The notes under the pieces: generated by a model
The model's database searches: none
The model's input: the letters and a program-made list of their open reading frames with translations, nothing else
Told to the model about the DNA's origin: nothing
Shown here: piece by piece, positions 34,860-46,182 of the stretch
How positions within the stretch are numbered: position 1 is the stretch's first letter
Layout: each line of letters opens with the position of its first letter
Position numbers and translations under genes: made by a program
Assembly (NCBI RefSeq): GCF_964204645.1
Contig: NC_134035.1
Coordinates: forward strand, 7,004,501 to 7,068,500
DNA length: 64,000 nucleotides
DNA from: Tubulanus polymorphus
Taxonomy: Eukaryota; Nemertea; Palaeonemertea; Tubulaniformes; Tubulanidae
Direction: 5' to 3'

Positions 34860-35013
34860 TGTTGATAACGTTCCGAGTTGATAGAAAATCAAGATAGACC
34901 AAACACACACAGAATTTCAGGATCAGCCATTTTATTACTCGCCACACACACAGCGCCCTCTATATTATTTGCACTATTTACTGATATAAACCGATAATAC
35001 TAACACATCAACA
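34860..35013 (-). repeat. 5' LTR of gypsy element 2
   Basis: A 154-bp copy of the LTR, followed by cggta. The minus-strand primer-binding site abuts its inner end at 34859. Confidence 0.92.
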
Positions 35014-35060
35014 CGGTACAATTTGATTAGGTGTCTAATTAATATTATGTCTTATACGTA

Positions 35061-35734
35061 ACGTGTACATTCATTTTCTGTGTTGTTGTGAATAATCAGC
35101 AAACAAGACCCGTTGCTAAGTTAGCAAATAAAACTATTTTTACATGTTTCTATATATTCAATCTTGGTGTTCTTCATGCAGTTCAGCAGGATATCTGGCC
35201 CACACCTCCATCCATCAGCTTTCAAAATTGAGATTTTTACACTATATGGGATAACATTTTAGTCAAGATTTCAGTTTCATGGAATAACATTACCAAAGAC
35301 TTGTATCAACATTTCTGTACAGTTCACATCTATTTTGAAACAAATGCAGTAAAATTACTGCTAGATTCCCTATCATACCTACGGGTCTGCAGGCAAATGG
35401 TCCTTGGTTTTGTTAATTTGATTTAAAAGTGTTCTGATGGTGATTTGTCCCTCCAATGAATTGATAATTTGCTACGGCACATTTGAAATTGAAAAATGCT
35501 GCAGGTTTAAAACAATTGACATGGGTTACTGTCGCCACCAACTGCATTCTATGATAGAATTGCTGTAGGTCAGATTTGCCCAAATTCTAAACCTGGTGCT
35601 GTTACAAATGTCTCCAACTCGATCCAACTAGTAGTTACCGTAAGTGGTTATATGAAACTGCTTCTAGTCAGCTCTGTTTTCTCCACCCATGTAGTATTTA
35701 TGTTGCCCATGTAAGTAAGTGCATACACATACAA
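35061..35734. other. no gene recognised; right end of the inserted block
   Basis: Non-repetitive sequence with short ORFs only. It closes with acgacgtcctgtt at 35735-35747, the direct repeat of the left edge. Confidence 0.4.
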
Positions 35735-35765
35735 ACGACGTCCTGTTAGAAAGTGTGTTTCTAGT

Positions 35766-36130
35766 TTTGATTTTAGTAACCCTCCTAAAAATCAAGAATT
35801 CCTTAACAATGATAATAAAAAAGTTCCTGGGAAGTTTAAGGATGAATTAGGCGGTGAAGAAATGATAGAGTTCATTGGAATTCGATCATGAATCTAAAAA
35901 ATTGAAAGGTATAACAAAAATGGTTGTTGAAAAAAATATTCATTTTAAGGATTACATCAATTGTATATTTAATGAAGAAGTTAGAAAACATAAGATGAAA
36001 TGTTTAAGATCTGAAGATCATGAAATGTTTATTGAAGAGATTGAAAAGGTTAGTTTAAACCCTTTCGATGATAAAAGATATATATTAGATGATGGAATCC
36101 ACACAGTTGCGTATGGTTGCAATGCATGAT
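35766..36130 (+). pseudogene. protein-primed family B DNA polymerase, C-terminal fragment (piece 3 of 3)
   Basis: Polymerase reading resumes with FDFSNPPKNQEF and KKVPGKFKDELGG, the thumb-region signature that follows motif C in the protein-primed PolB branch. After a frameshift near 35878 it runs to the conserved-looking end SLNPFDDKRYILDDG and a stop at 36127. Together with piece 2 this shows one gene split by the 25.8-kb block. A few residues between motif C and this piece are missing or unreadable. Confidence 0.85.
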
Positions 36131-36234
36131 GATAGATGAATACTTAAAATTTAAAAGGGATGAAGAGATAGAGAATGAAATAATGAACAGGGTTCTAACA
36201 TTTTAATCAATTTTAGTAAAAAATATGTATAACA

Positions 36235-36836
36235 AATGGAAAGTAAACAGCCACAAACTATTGATATTATAAATAGTGTTATAAACAACTCTCGGAATAT
36301 TATAATCATAAAACTCAGAAAGATGGTAGGCAAAGTTATTGTAGAACTTGTGTTAAAGAAATGAATAGACAATACCGAGCAAATAATACAGATAATCAAA
36401 CGAAATGGAGAGAAAATCACCCAGATTATAACCCAGAACACTTGAGACAATGGCGAACAGATAATCGAGAATATTATAATAATTATAAGAATAGTTATCA
36501 AAAAGAAAGGTATAAAACAGATCTTAATTTAAAATTGAAACAATGTTTAAGATCGAGATTATGAAAATTATTCAGTAAAGAAACTCATTCAGTTACAATA
36601 TCTAATTTGTTAGATTGTTTGGATAAATTCTTAAAATCATGGATTGTATATCAGTTCGATGATGAAATAAACACAAATAATTACGGAGATTATTTCCATA
36701 TAGATCACGTATTGCCGATAGCTAAATTTAACATGAATGATGAATACAATAAGAAATTGATATAGAATTGGAAGAATCTAAGACCTCCTGAAAAGAAAGA
36801 AAATATAATTAAACATGACAAACCAGATTTATAGTT
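36235..36836 (+). pseudogene. HNH endonuclease-like gene remnant
   Basis: The reading starts in a cysteine-containing segment (QSYCRTCVKEM, about 36330-36363), as in zinc-ribbon/HNH proteins of large DNA viruses. It passes through a charged, Asn-rich helical part and reaches the HNH core: DYFHIDHVLPIAKF (about 36688-36730), then NWKNLRP (about 36768-36790). Two in-frame stops (at 36562 and 36763) and a shift near 36295 show decay. It lies 100 bp downstream of the polymerase end on the same strand and shares its AT-richness, so it probably belonged to the same virus-like element. Confidence 0.75.
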
Positions 36837-36973
36837 ATATTATAGTTAGATTATAGTTAGAATAAGAACAACTCTACTCGAGTCATGCCTGTATATAGTT
36901 ATTCATATAACTACATAGCATATAAAACGTCTGTAACACAATTGCACACATAGATTAATCAATTTGAAAATAG

Positions 36974-37156
36974 TTCGATCAAACAGATGTTACCGTTCAA
37001 CGTTTCATTGAAGCAGTTAGATATAAGGACGCAAAATGCATACGCAAAGGACGTATTGGTAACATACTGAATCGCCGCTCCCTCACTGAACAGACATATA
37101 TAGATACAATATCTCATACACAATATAATTCGGCGTTTTCGGTTCGTGAAGTAAAT
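36974..37156 (+). other. possible exon with strong 5' splice site
   Basis: A 61-codon fully open stretch bounded by an ag on the left (gaaaatag) and a perfect donor consensus, gtaagtact, on the right. The peptide begins FDQTDVTVQRFIEAVRYKD and is charged. Composition is less AT-rich than the neighbours. No relatives are known to me and no partner exon was found. Confidence 0.3.
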
Positions 37157-37814
37157 GTAAGTACTGTTTCTTTTTGTTGTGAAGAAATCGGAAATGGGGG
37201 CTACTAAATATGAAACCTTTAAATATATTTAAGTGCAGTAATTCATATTTAACAACAACTATGTGACTTTGGAGTACTCCAAACTGTAATAAGTGAGATA
37301 TGAGCCACTTCCCAAACTCACAAGCAATGATTTGACTCATGCTAAATTTTAGCATAAACCTGCTTCAACTTCAAGTTAATTATATTCTATGCTAGATATA
37401 TTTTAGATAACAAAATTCTATACGTAACAAGAAGACAATTGCCATTTGAATCAAGAAAGTGAAGATGGATGTGGAATCAGAAATTATGGATGTTTCATCT
37501 CAAGAGACTGTAGCTGTTTTGTTGTACTGTATTAACATTCAATGTATTATATTTTACCTGAATTGCAGTTAGCTTATATATGTATTTTACATTCGGTCGT
37601 TGTTGTGGTAACAGCAACAGTTGTTCTGTATTGATTGTTACTGTTCTGTGTTTGAATGTTGTAGTTTAAAGAATAAATATTATATAATTGTGATTGGCGG
37701 TAGGTGGTTTTGCCATAATGATTTATAGGCGGTCTTGACCGCTTTGGATATTGTAACGTTTTGACATTAGATTTATAAGAAACTGTTTATAAGAAATATT
37801 TTGATAATATAATA
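37157..37814. other. no recognisable gene
   Basis: Mixed sequence with a few short ORFs. It lies between the possible exon and the minus-strand cluster. Confidence 0.35.
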
Positions 37815-38897
37815 TTATTCTGTCCAACTTCCTAAATCATCTTTGTTTATATCTAATTCATTGAAATATTTAGGCATTTCTATTTAATTTAGTTGAGCCA
37901 TCCTTCTATGATAATCAATATCTATCTTAGCTTCTTTTCTTAATTTTTCAGAGTATTCATCAAAATCATCAAGATTACCAAAATCAAATCCAAAATATTT
38001 TATTAAATCATATAAATCTATTTTTCTCGAATACAATAATTTATATATTTGTTTAGTATTATTTTACGCGTAAGTTAAAAATTTATCAAATAACAACTTA
38101 AAGAATATATAATGTTGATTAGTGTTAGGATTTAAATATTTGATACATTCCTTTGGATCATCTAACAATAGTATCATACCCACATCTTTATAAACAATAA
38201 TAAGATGTATTTTTGATTTATAATGAGGATTTTCATCAACAGGTTCAATTTTTTCATAACAATAATCACATATTAGTTCTCTTTCATTTTCTATACGTCC
38301 CTGAGATTTTTATGTTTAGAAAAATCACTTTTAGTAATATCGAAATTACAAATACTACAATGTTTTTTAGATTCATCAATTATTTCATTATTCTCATCTG
38401 TAAATTGTTATCATTAGTTTCAATTGTATTGAAATTATCTGATATATTATTATCATTAGTTTCAATTATATTATCATTATCATTCTTTTATTTTTCTACA
38501 TGTTTCTTTGATTTCTTATGTGATGCCCAATTTTTATATGAAATATATTCCTCACATATATCACAATATTTTGGATTATCATAATCTTTTTTCGTTTCAA
38601 CATCATATGTAGAGGGTATATTATAAGATATAGATGCTGTACATCTTCTATTTTAGTTTCAATATTATTACTATCTTCTATTTTAGTTTCAATATTATTA
38701 CTATCTTCTATTTTAGATTCAATTTTATTGGTATCTTCTATTTTAGTTTCAATATTCTTTTCTATTTTACTTATTCTATACTTGAATTGATTATAGAATT
38801 CTCCAAAATACTCACTATATTCATAAGGTATTATATGATATATATATATATATATATATCCGATATCATTAAAAATGATTTTATTAATACATAACAC
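37815..38897 (-). pseudogene. decayed zinc-finger protein of the virus-like element
   Basis: Minus-strand reading with stops. The start region is low-complexity, with three copies of an IETKIEDSNN repeat (38635-38760). Next is a C2H2-like unit, YCDICEEYISYKNWASHKKS (about 38500-38580, in a shifted frame), then a CDYCYEK cysteine pair near 38260. A hydrophilic helical tail reaches about 37815 (DYHRRMAQLN). A Zn-finger followed by a helical domain suggests nucleic-acid binding. It stands first in a row of minus-strand genes with the same extreme AT content. Confidence 0.5.
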
Positions 38898-38989
38898 TAT
38901 CTAATTGAGAATTTATAATATTTAATTGCGCGCGTCAGATATAATATAAATATGCATTTTATAATTTAAACCTCCTTTTTTCTTTTTCA

Positions 38990-40153
38990 TGAATAATTGT
39001 ATTCCATCTATTGTTTGTTGTAATTTTTCCCAGAACCATGTAATAAGTTATCTTCAGTGGTTCTAAAATCTAACCATAATGCAAATTTATTACCAGTATA
39101 ATAATCAATTTGATTCATTTTACAATCTTCAGATTCAGTTTATTTTTTTCAATCATAAAATGTTTTTTTAATTTCTACCCATTGATCTATCATTCTCATT
39201 CCTTGACAAAATATTTATATATATATTTTTTACATATTTGCTATACCTTCAATTGTTATTTCTACTTTTGATATTTCAGGATTATAGTAATTATCAACTT
39301 TAATTGCACCATTAGAATATGTTGCAATGGTAAAAAGTATTAATATACCTTTAATAGATCTTGGGAAGTTAATATTCTCATTAATTATTTCATCATTTGC
39401 ATTAATAGTTACAGTTTTAAATTTATCAATATAATCATATAATAATGAAAATCCTTGATTGTATTTAGTTTGAATTGTGTTACCAATAGTTTCATCAGTT
39501 ACTACATCATATTCTAAACATATATTTGATAATTTATAATCCATATCTTTAACAACGCTAGATAACACAATTTCATTAACAGGAGCAAATGTTATTTCGA
39601 ATATAATATCTTCTTAAATTGCATATTTATATAAAGGCGCATTAATATTTATCAATTCAAAGTCTAATGGAATTTTATATTTGCTTCCATAAATCTGTTT
39701 TATCAAATTATCTATGTCATTAGGTACTACTGCATTATCTGCTTCGGATCTTAATTTATTTTGGTTTCCTGATTTCTGATTGATGCCTTGAAATATCATA
39801 TTATTTCTATTTTCTTTTGTTAACCATAAATCTTTATAATGCGTAAATATATTAAAATTATCTAATGAAAAAACTGTTTCTGGTCCAATCTTTAAAGTTA
39901 ATTTTTTAATCAAATATCTTCCAACATAATCTACGACATAATTATTATTATTACCAGTTACTTTTATATCAGCTGATAAATAAATACTATTTGGAACATA
40001 AAAAGTATTATGTGTTAATCGAGAAATTCTAACATATAAAGTTTCATCAGGATTAATATTAGAAGGAGTATGAGTAATTATATGAGATCTTTCTGCTTTA
40101 ATAGCATTAGATATTCTAGAATTATTTGAAGGATTTACACAACTTCCAGTCAT
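38990..40153 (-). pseudogene. capsid-like structural protein of the virus-like element
   Basis: Open from 40153 to 39614 (179 codons), then in frame past a single taa stop to 39230 (112 codons). A further decayed stretch (about 39000-39215) ends with FALWLDFRTTEDNLLHGSGK. The protein starts with a Ser/Asn-rich leader and is then rich in beta-strand-like alternation (TLYVRISRL, NSIYLSADIKVTG, YLIKKLTLKIGPE). From memory it resembles the conserved major structural ORF of Polinton-like elements in cnidarian genomes; a jelly-roll fold is inference. The largest gene of the cluster. At least two stops and one shift make it inactive. Confidence 0.55.
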
Positions 40154-40179
40154 TAATTTAAGAAAAAAAAATCAATTAT

Positions 40180-40560
40180 TTATTTTTTATCATGTTTACT
40201 AATCCAAAAATAAATGCACTTACAACTGTAATTGAAAATAAAATTACATGTTCAACAGCAAAACTAATAATATTTGCAGCAGATTTTAAAACAAAACTAA
40301 CAATTGATGTAATAATTCCGGGTAAAGCTCCAGCAGATTTTTTCGATAATTCCCAGATATTTTGTTAATTTTTTTAAACCATCTTTTACTTTATCTTGTA
40401 TAGAACTATTATTATTTGGTGCTTTATCTGGTTTATTAGGAGTAGGTGTAGATTTTAATGAATTTGAAATAGCTAGACCAATTGTTGTAAATATCATAGT
40501 TACAGCTGTTAGAATTGAAAGAATTGTGATACCTTCTAAAATAAATAATCATTTTATTCT
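40180..40560 (-). pseudogene. small membrane protein remnant
   Basis: Two reading frames joined by a shift near 40365. The upstream part is a short hydrophobic start then Pro/Asn/Lys-rich (STPTPNKPDKAPNN) with a charged helix. The downstream part is strongly hydrophobic (PGIITSIVSFVLKSA, HVILFSITVVSAFIFGLV). A hydrophilic start followed by one or two membrane segments is typical of small virion or membrane proteins in this kind of cluster. It lies about 45 bp upstream (transcription sense) of the capsid-like gene. Confidence 0.45.
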
Positions 40561-40599
40561 ATCTTTCAATGATACTTTAGAATTTGTTTTTATTAATAA

Positions 40600-41060
40600 A
40601 TCTTTAAAATAACTTTTAATCTATTAATATTATAATCATGTGATTTTAATAATAATCTAATTTCTTCTTTCTGTAATTCTAAATTACATTTTAAATCATC
40701 AATTTCTTTTTCTAAACTTAATTCCTTTTGTCTATATTCAATTTCATCAATTACTCGATGATCTAAATCTGATTTTGATTGTTTTCATCCTTCATTTGGT
40801 TTAGATAATTCTTTTTCTAAAGTTTTAATTTTAAAATCTCTTATACTTTTATAGTGTGCAATTTTATCAGCTTCATTTCTTATACTTAATATTTCTCTAA
40901 TTGCTTTATCAGAAAATATATTTAAATCTTCTAATTCTCGATTTGTTGCGTAAGAAAATCCATTCTGTAAAAGTTTTTCAGTTTGAACTCTATATTTTTT
41001 GAATTAATAACTTCTTTAGGACTTGTTTCTGGTTCTAAATTCACATTAATTATCTTCAAA
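40600..41060 (-). pseudogene. coiled-coil protein remnant
   Basis: Minus-strand reading, broken by a few stops, is dominated by charged heptad-like sequence (IREILSIRNEADKIAHYKS, LEKEIDDLKCNLELQKEEI). It is probably a coiled coil. No family is recognised. Same strand and composition as its neighbours. Confidence 0.4.
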
Positions 41061-41228
41061 AATCATCATTTCTTCGATTAAATTCTCTTATTCTGTAACA
41101 TCAGTAAGAACATCATTATTGATTTTCTTAATTCTAGATTGTTCTTATTGAATTAAAGTTGTTTTTGTTATTATTTTATCAAGACTTCTATTAGAAGATA
41201 TCTTAAAATGATAGTCATCTTTCAAATG

Positions 41229-41573
41229 CTAATAATAATCACGATTTAAATATTTCAAATCTTTTACTAAATAATTCACACCTTTATTAGTTATATTGAA
41301 TCTAGACTTTTTTAATATTGGTTTCAATTGTTCAGTTGATTCATCATATTCTAATTCTTTTTTTTCTAGTCCTGGATTTAAATTTTCAATATTTAATCTT
41401 GAACGCGCTTTATTAACATATTCATTAGTATCAGGTCTTGCTAAATTAGAATTATATGCTGTTTCATTATCGTTACTAAAACTTGTTTCATTAAAATCGG
41501 GTTTTTGCTCATCAGTTATACCGGATTCATCGAAAGTACCCATTTCATAATCTTCTCCACCATCTACTTCCAT
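41229..41573 (-). CDS. acidic hypothetical protein of the virus-like element
   Basis: An intact 114-codon ORF. The first half is very acidic (MEVDGGEDYEMGTFDESG), the second half basic and Asn-rich. No domain recognised. It may be a complete small structural or regulatory protein, or the surviving part of a longer one. It sits between the coiled-coil remnant and the 41815-42318 gene on the same strand. Confidence 0.4.
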   Translation of the reverse strand: MEVDGGEDYEMGTFDESGITDEQKPDFNETSFSNDNETAYNSNLARPDTNEYVNKARSRLNIENLNPGLEKKELEYDESTEQLKPILKKSRFNITNKGVNYLVKDLKYLNRDYY

Positions 41574-41814
41574 TTATATAATAAAAAAATTCAAAATATA
41601 ATATTCCTCTTATTACAATACCTATACAAGCTAATTTAGTATTTTCATGTGATCTATTAACATTATTAGTTTTTAATTACTTCGTGATGAATATTATCAG
41701 TTTTTATATTTTGTGATGTAATGTATTCTTTTATTTAAGAATCATTATTTGATTTAATAATCTTTGTTTTAGTTTCTGTTGATTGAATATTTTTTTTAAC
41801 TTTTTCACCTTCCA
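41574..41814 (-). pseudogene. short lysine-rich ORF remnant
   Basis: A minus-strand ATG at 41814 opens a short reading (MEGEKVKKNIQSTETK) that meets a stop after about 30 codons and continues degenerate to about 41640. Nothing further can be said. Confidence 0.25.
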
Positions 41815-42318
41815 TTAGTTTTGAGCAGTAATAATCTTTTTATTTATATCATTTAATCCAAATGAATTATCTATTGTTGCAGTCTTAATTAAATTATTAT
41901 TACCAATTATATTTCCCATTTTTGATATTAAATCATCAGAAATAATTAATAAATTAGGACCTATACAATAATTTAATCTTACATGAGATTTATCTAAATA
42001 ATTTTGATATCTTACTATATTTTCGGGCATCGATCTATTTTTATCATTATGAATAGAATCTTCAAAAAATACTTTGATTTGTTTTTGTGGATCAAATGAT
42101 GTATTTAAATTTCCAATTATGGAGGATCTTGTTTCAACCTGTGATCCTAATATACAAAACAAATATATTCTAATAGATTGATTTATTCTTTGTATACCTG
42201 ATTCTGTAAAACCTTCACTATTTTCTAAAAAAAATAAACCATGATCATTCCAACTCATTCCACATCCTGTTGTTGCGCAATAAACTGCAAAATTTAATTG
42301 GTTCTGCCAACACTTCAC
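41815..42318 (-). CDS. second structural-type protein of the virus-like element
   Basis: 167 codons, open from ATG to stop. The N-terminus MKCWQNQLNFAVYCATTGCG is distinctive and resembles, from memory, the start of a conserved ORF in cnidarian Polinton-like elements. The rest is mixed polar with a predicted beta-rich middle (NLLIISDDLISKM). It is the most intact gene of the cluster. It is probably truncated compared with its relatives, because reading drifts in the middle. Role unknown. A minor capsid or portal-type role would be guesswork. Confidence 0.5.
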   Translation of the reverse strand: MKCWQNQLNFAVYCATTGCGMSWNDHGLFFLENSEGFTESGIQRINQSIRIYLFCILGSQVETRSSIIGNLNTSFDPQKQIKVFFEDSIHNDKNRSMPENIVRYQNYLDKSHVRLNYCIGPNLLIISDDLISKMGNIIGNNNLIKTATIDNSFGLNDINKKIITAQN

Positions 42319-42437
42319 ATTGAATTTTGATAACTATTGTTTTTCATCATTCAATTATTTAAATTAATTAAGTATACATGCAATATATTTTCCATCTAAA
42401 CATTAAAATTATTTTTAGATTCAGCGCAGCTGAATCT

Positions 42438-45400
42438 ATTAGTTTACTAAATGGTGCCGACTGATTAGTGTTGCACAACTTCTCCGCTTAATCTGTAGCA
42501 CCTGAACGCTATGAGTGTTATGTCAACAGGATTGTTACAGTTGTAGGGTCATAATTTCTGGTGGTATGGATATCTGGTGTATCTAATTTGGGCCCTGGGG
42601 GCTAATTTCCATACGATTTTGGGCATTTCTGAAGTGACATGTGACGTCATTTTCGCGTGGAGGCGAACCGCAGCACGCCCATCTGAATGACATTTATACA
42701 TGTAGATATACGCGCCGTAAAAAGATCCTCGTACCAGTAGGCCAACATCTTATCGCATGAGTCCGAAACTGCAAATATTTTCTAAGTAGATCCAATCGAT
42801 CGTCCCTTAAAACTTTCATAATATTTTACGGGAAAATATAGTTTCCATGCGCTAGTGGATAAATGCTGAATATTGCGAATGGATACGTGACTACGGCGCG
42901 CCGCCATTGACTTACTGTGACGCGAGTCTAGAGGTTGGTACCGGCATTTTACATTCTTTTTGTGAAAATGACAGGATTTGATGTGTAAATTATGTTTAGA
43001 CTAGATGTTAATAAAGCGTTGAATCGTTTTTTGTGTCGAGAATAAGAGTTGTCAATGCGTATTTAACTGGCAATTCCACTGGTGATGTGTCTTGTCAGTT
43101 TCCCGTCCGGCGGCACTAAGGCCTAAACGTACGTCATTTTTTTTTCGCTAGCTCGGCCGGTACTTGTAGGTGATGTTAGGATATTACTTGCCCATATATC
43201 CAGACAGTGGTCTTGAATCCACGATTATGTATTTTTATCGTATTATTCGGTCCATGAATTACACAAGCGCTTTCCGGCCTTAGTTCAGTGAAGCTTCACC
43301 TTTCTTTGAATGCATTCGGTCGAAGCGACCAATATATACGTGCTGTGCTGGGTACAGTAGTACAGCACTATATTCATTGATGTTTATACATGCAATGATA
43401 CATACGTAGTTGTACAACCACAGACGCAATTTTGTTCATTAAAAAAGCAATACCTTACTTCTGGAGTTACCGTTTTGGCGCTTGGGCTTAATATTAATAT
43501 TCCAATAAGGCCATCAACCCGTAACCCGACCGACCCGACTTCAAAGGTACCGGGTGAAAACTTTTTTTTCTGGGATTCAGTGAAATAAATTTATTTTTTA
43601 TAAAAACGGCCGACAGACCCACTGCCGATGTATGAGCTACGTATGTTTGAAGTGTGCATGGTGTGAAAACATGCCTTGACATGTGGCCTAGTTTAAGTTT
43701 TCCAGGAAACTGGCGGTGTTCCAATAAGCTGCCATTCATTCTAATAGTGACTATATTAAAGCTGGGATCATAAAAGCGCGCATATATTCAAGTACTGTTC
43801 CATTTTTAACAGAGATTACGCTCTGGACGAGGTTATAATTTTAGAATAATTCTTGAAATCTACGCAACGCTATTCGACAAATTTTCTGTGCACAACGTAG
43901 ATTTGTGTTATTTTTTCCACGTAACAAAGGTGATAAATTTGTTTTTTTGCCCAAAGATTTTGCAAAAAAATTTCTACCTACCTACCTGAAAAGTTGAGTC
44001 GGTGTTACGGCAAACAGACAATTATTTTGGGATAGCCTAAAATATAAGGCTACTTTATTTTTCATCCTTGAGTTCATTTATTTCAACAAGAAATACATAC
44101 CGATATAGGCTTAGCCATATAAAGATCAATTTTTTTGAAACCCGGGGATATAAAAGGCCTAACTATTGAAACCCCATTATGATGCCTGCTTAAAATGCCA
44201 CATCCCTGCGCTGCAATATTAATAACCCTGATATGCACCGTTAATAATTTATAGTTAATAATTTTTACATTCCATTTTGACCAGGTGTCCGCTTCACTAC
44301 TAGGCCTACCATACACTAATATTAACCCTTCACCACTTACCATGCACTGATACTAACCCTTCACCACTTACCATACGCCGATATTAACCCTTCCCCACAT
44401 ACCATACGTCGATATTAACCCTTCCCCACTTACCATACACTGATATTAACCCTTTACCGCTTACCATGCACTGATATTAACCCTTCACCACTTACCATAC
44501 GCCATTATTAACCCTTCACCACTTACCATACACTGATATTAACCCTTCACCGCTTACCATGCACCGATATTAACCCTTCACCACTTACCATACGCCGATA
44601 TTAACCCTTCACCACTTACAATTCACCGATATTAACCCCTTCGCCACTTAATATACACTGAGTTTAACCCTTCACCACTCACCATGCACTGATATCAACC
44701 CTTCATCTCTGACCATACACTGATATTAACCCTTCAACACTTACCATACACTGATATTAACCCTTCACCACTTACCATACACTGATATTAACCCTTCACC
44801 ACTTACCGTACACTGATATTAACCCTTCAGCACTAACCATACACTGATATCAACCCTTCACCTCTGACCATACACTGATATTAACCCTTCAACACTTACC
44901 ATACACTGATATTAACCCTTCACCACTTACCATACACTGATATTAACTCTTCACTACTTACCATACACGAATTCCTGTGTTGCAACTGAAATGGTAAACA
45001 CATTTGGTCCTACCTTAATGCAGTTGCTTGCATACCATAAATCCAATAAAGTATGTGCTACTAATTGAAATTAATGGCTCCATTCAAGTTCTACGTAACT
45101 TAGTATATTGAGTTTAAACCTTTAAAGCAAAAGCAAGGTATACCACCAATGATAACCAGAAAAGGTGTCACTATTCACATGAGTTAACTTTTTGCCATTA
45201 TTTTTTCAGATGATGAATATATAGAAACTACAGACGAAAAAGAATCCCACGACTGTAGCACATTTACCTCTGAGGGTTGCAATAAAGAAATAAGAAAAAT
45301 ATACTACTACTGTTGCTGCTGCTTGGTCCCCAGTTTCATGCGTTGTAACTGACAGCTTTGCAAAGGCCAAAATGATAGTATGAAACCAGAATCATAATTC

Positions 45401-45578
45401 GTGCAAACACTAGAAATTGAGTGTTCATTCATACATCATAGCAGGCACTGGTCCAAATAAGTTCCCTCAATCAATTTTTGGTTACTTGGTCCAGTGGAGG
45501 GTCAACCACTCTTCTTTTTATGAGAAACATGTCATCATCCCATGACAATTTGTCAAGCACATGACTATTTACTTTCAA
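42438..45578. other. 3.1-kb insertion or segment with different base composition
   Basis: AT-richness drops sharply at about 42430 and returns at about 45590. The 10-bp direct repeat agctgaatct lies at both edges (42428-42437 and 45579-45588), which would fit a target duplication. The left half (42438-44300) has no recognisable gene; its longest frames are short and unmatched. The right third is the minisatellite listed separately and 600 bp without features. No terminal repeats were recognised. Confidence 0.4.
44303..44970. repeat. 31-bp minisatellite, ~21 copies
   Basis: Unit: acttaccatacactgatatt followed by aacccttcacc, repeated head to tail with point differences (cgccgatatt, tgcactgat, acaccttc variants). 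Copies are well aligned over 660 bp. Confidence 0.93.
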
Positions 45579-45599
45579 AGCTGAATCTCACTGTGCCCA

Positions 45600-46165
45600 C
45601 GGGCACCTTGTTTAGTATCTTAGTATCAGTAACATAAATATCTAAATTCATTGATGAATTTCAAACTTCATTTCTATATGTAATATTTTCATTAAAATCT
45701 ATTGCTGGAATATGATATCATTTAATAATTTATTAATTCTTTTAATGATTTATCTTGTTCTTCAATTTTTATATTACCATTTAAACTAATTATATAATCT
45801 AATGTGTTTTTTTAATTTCTTTTATATCAGATTTATTAGATATATTAGTTTTTCTTTATTACTTTTTATATTTAGTTGAGAGCTAGAGAGTCAATACACT
45901 AGAACTGAAACCTAGCACACCATTTGAGATAGCTAACAGTGTCAATTGTGAGAATATTGCTAAAAATGTAATCACCGAACTTATTGAAAACGAACCACTT
46001 ATAATAAAATAATATATAATTTTAGATTTTAAATATTTCTTTTTAACTTTTAAATCATTTTCGAATTCTAATATTTGTTTTTCCAATTATAATTTTGATT
46101 TAGTTTTATTAATATCATGAGAAATAATATAAATATTATCAACTTTATCATCCATTTATTTAACA
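45600..46165 (-). pseudogene. membrane protein remnant of the virus-like element
   Basis: Reading from about 46160 (MDDKVDNIYII) passes one stop into a 67-codon ORF (46086-45883). Its KKYLKSKIIYYFIISGSFS and FLAIFSQLTLLAISNGVLGF hydrophobic stretches look like two membrane segments. A degenerate continuation with SLNGNIKIEEQDKSLKELIN follows to about 45720. Short charged helix, two hydrophobic segments, charged tail. The family is known to me only by resemblance to small ORFs in similar clusters. Confidence 0.4.
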
Positions 46166-46182
46166 AAAAAAAATATATATAA

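Larger units (their letters stand above)
30439..35013 (-). mobile_element. Ty3/gypsy retrotransposon 2, compact, young
   Basis: 4575 bp, minus strand, with LTRs at 34860-35013 (5') and 30439-30590 (3') that differ only by a ca repeat and trivial changes, and a perfect cggta target duplication. A primer-binding site tggtgtcagcggtggga follows the 5' LTR. Gag and Pol share one frame at the start. Pol then has a frameshift at an A run, one premature stop and a late frameshift. It interrupts the satellite that surrounds it. Confidence 0.93.
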
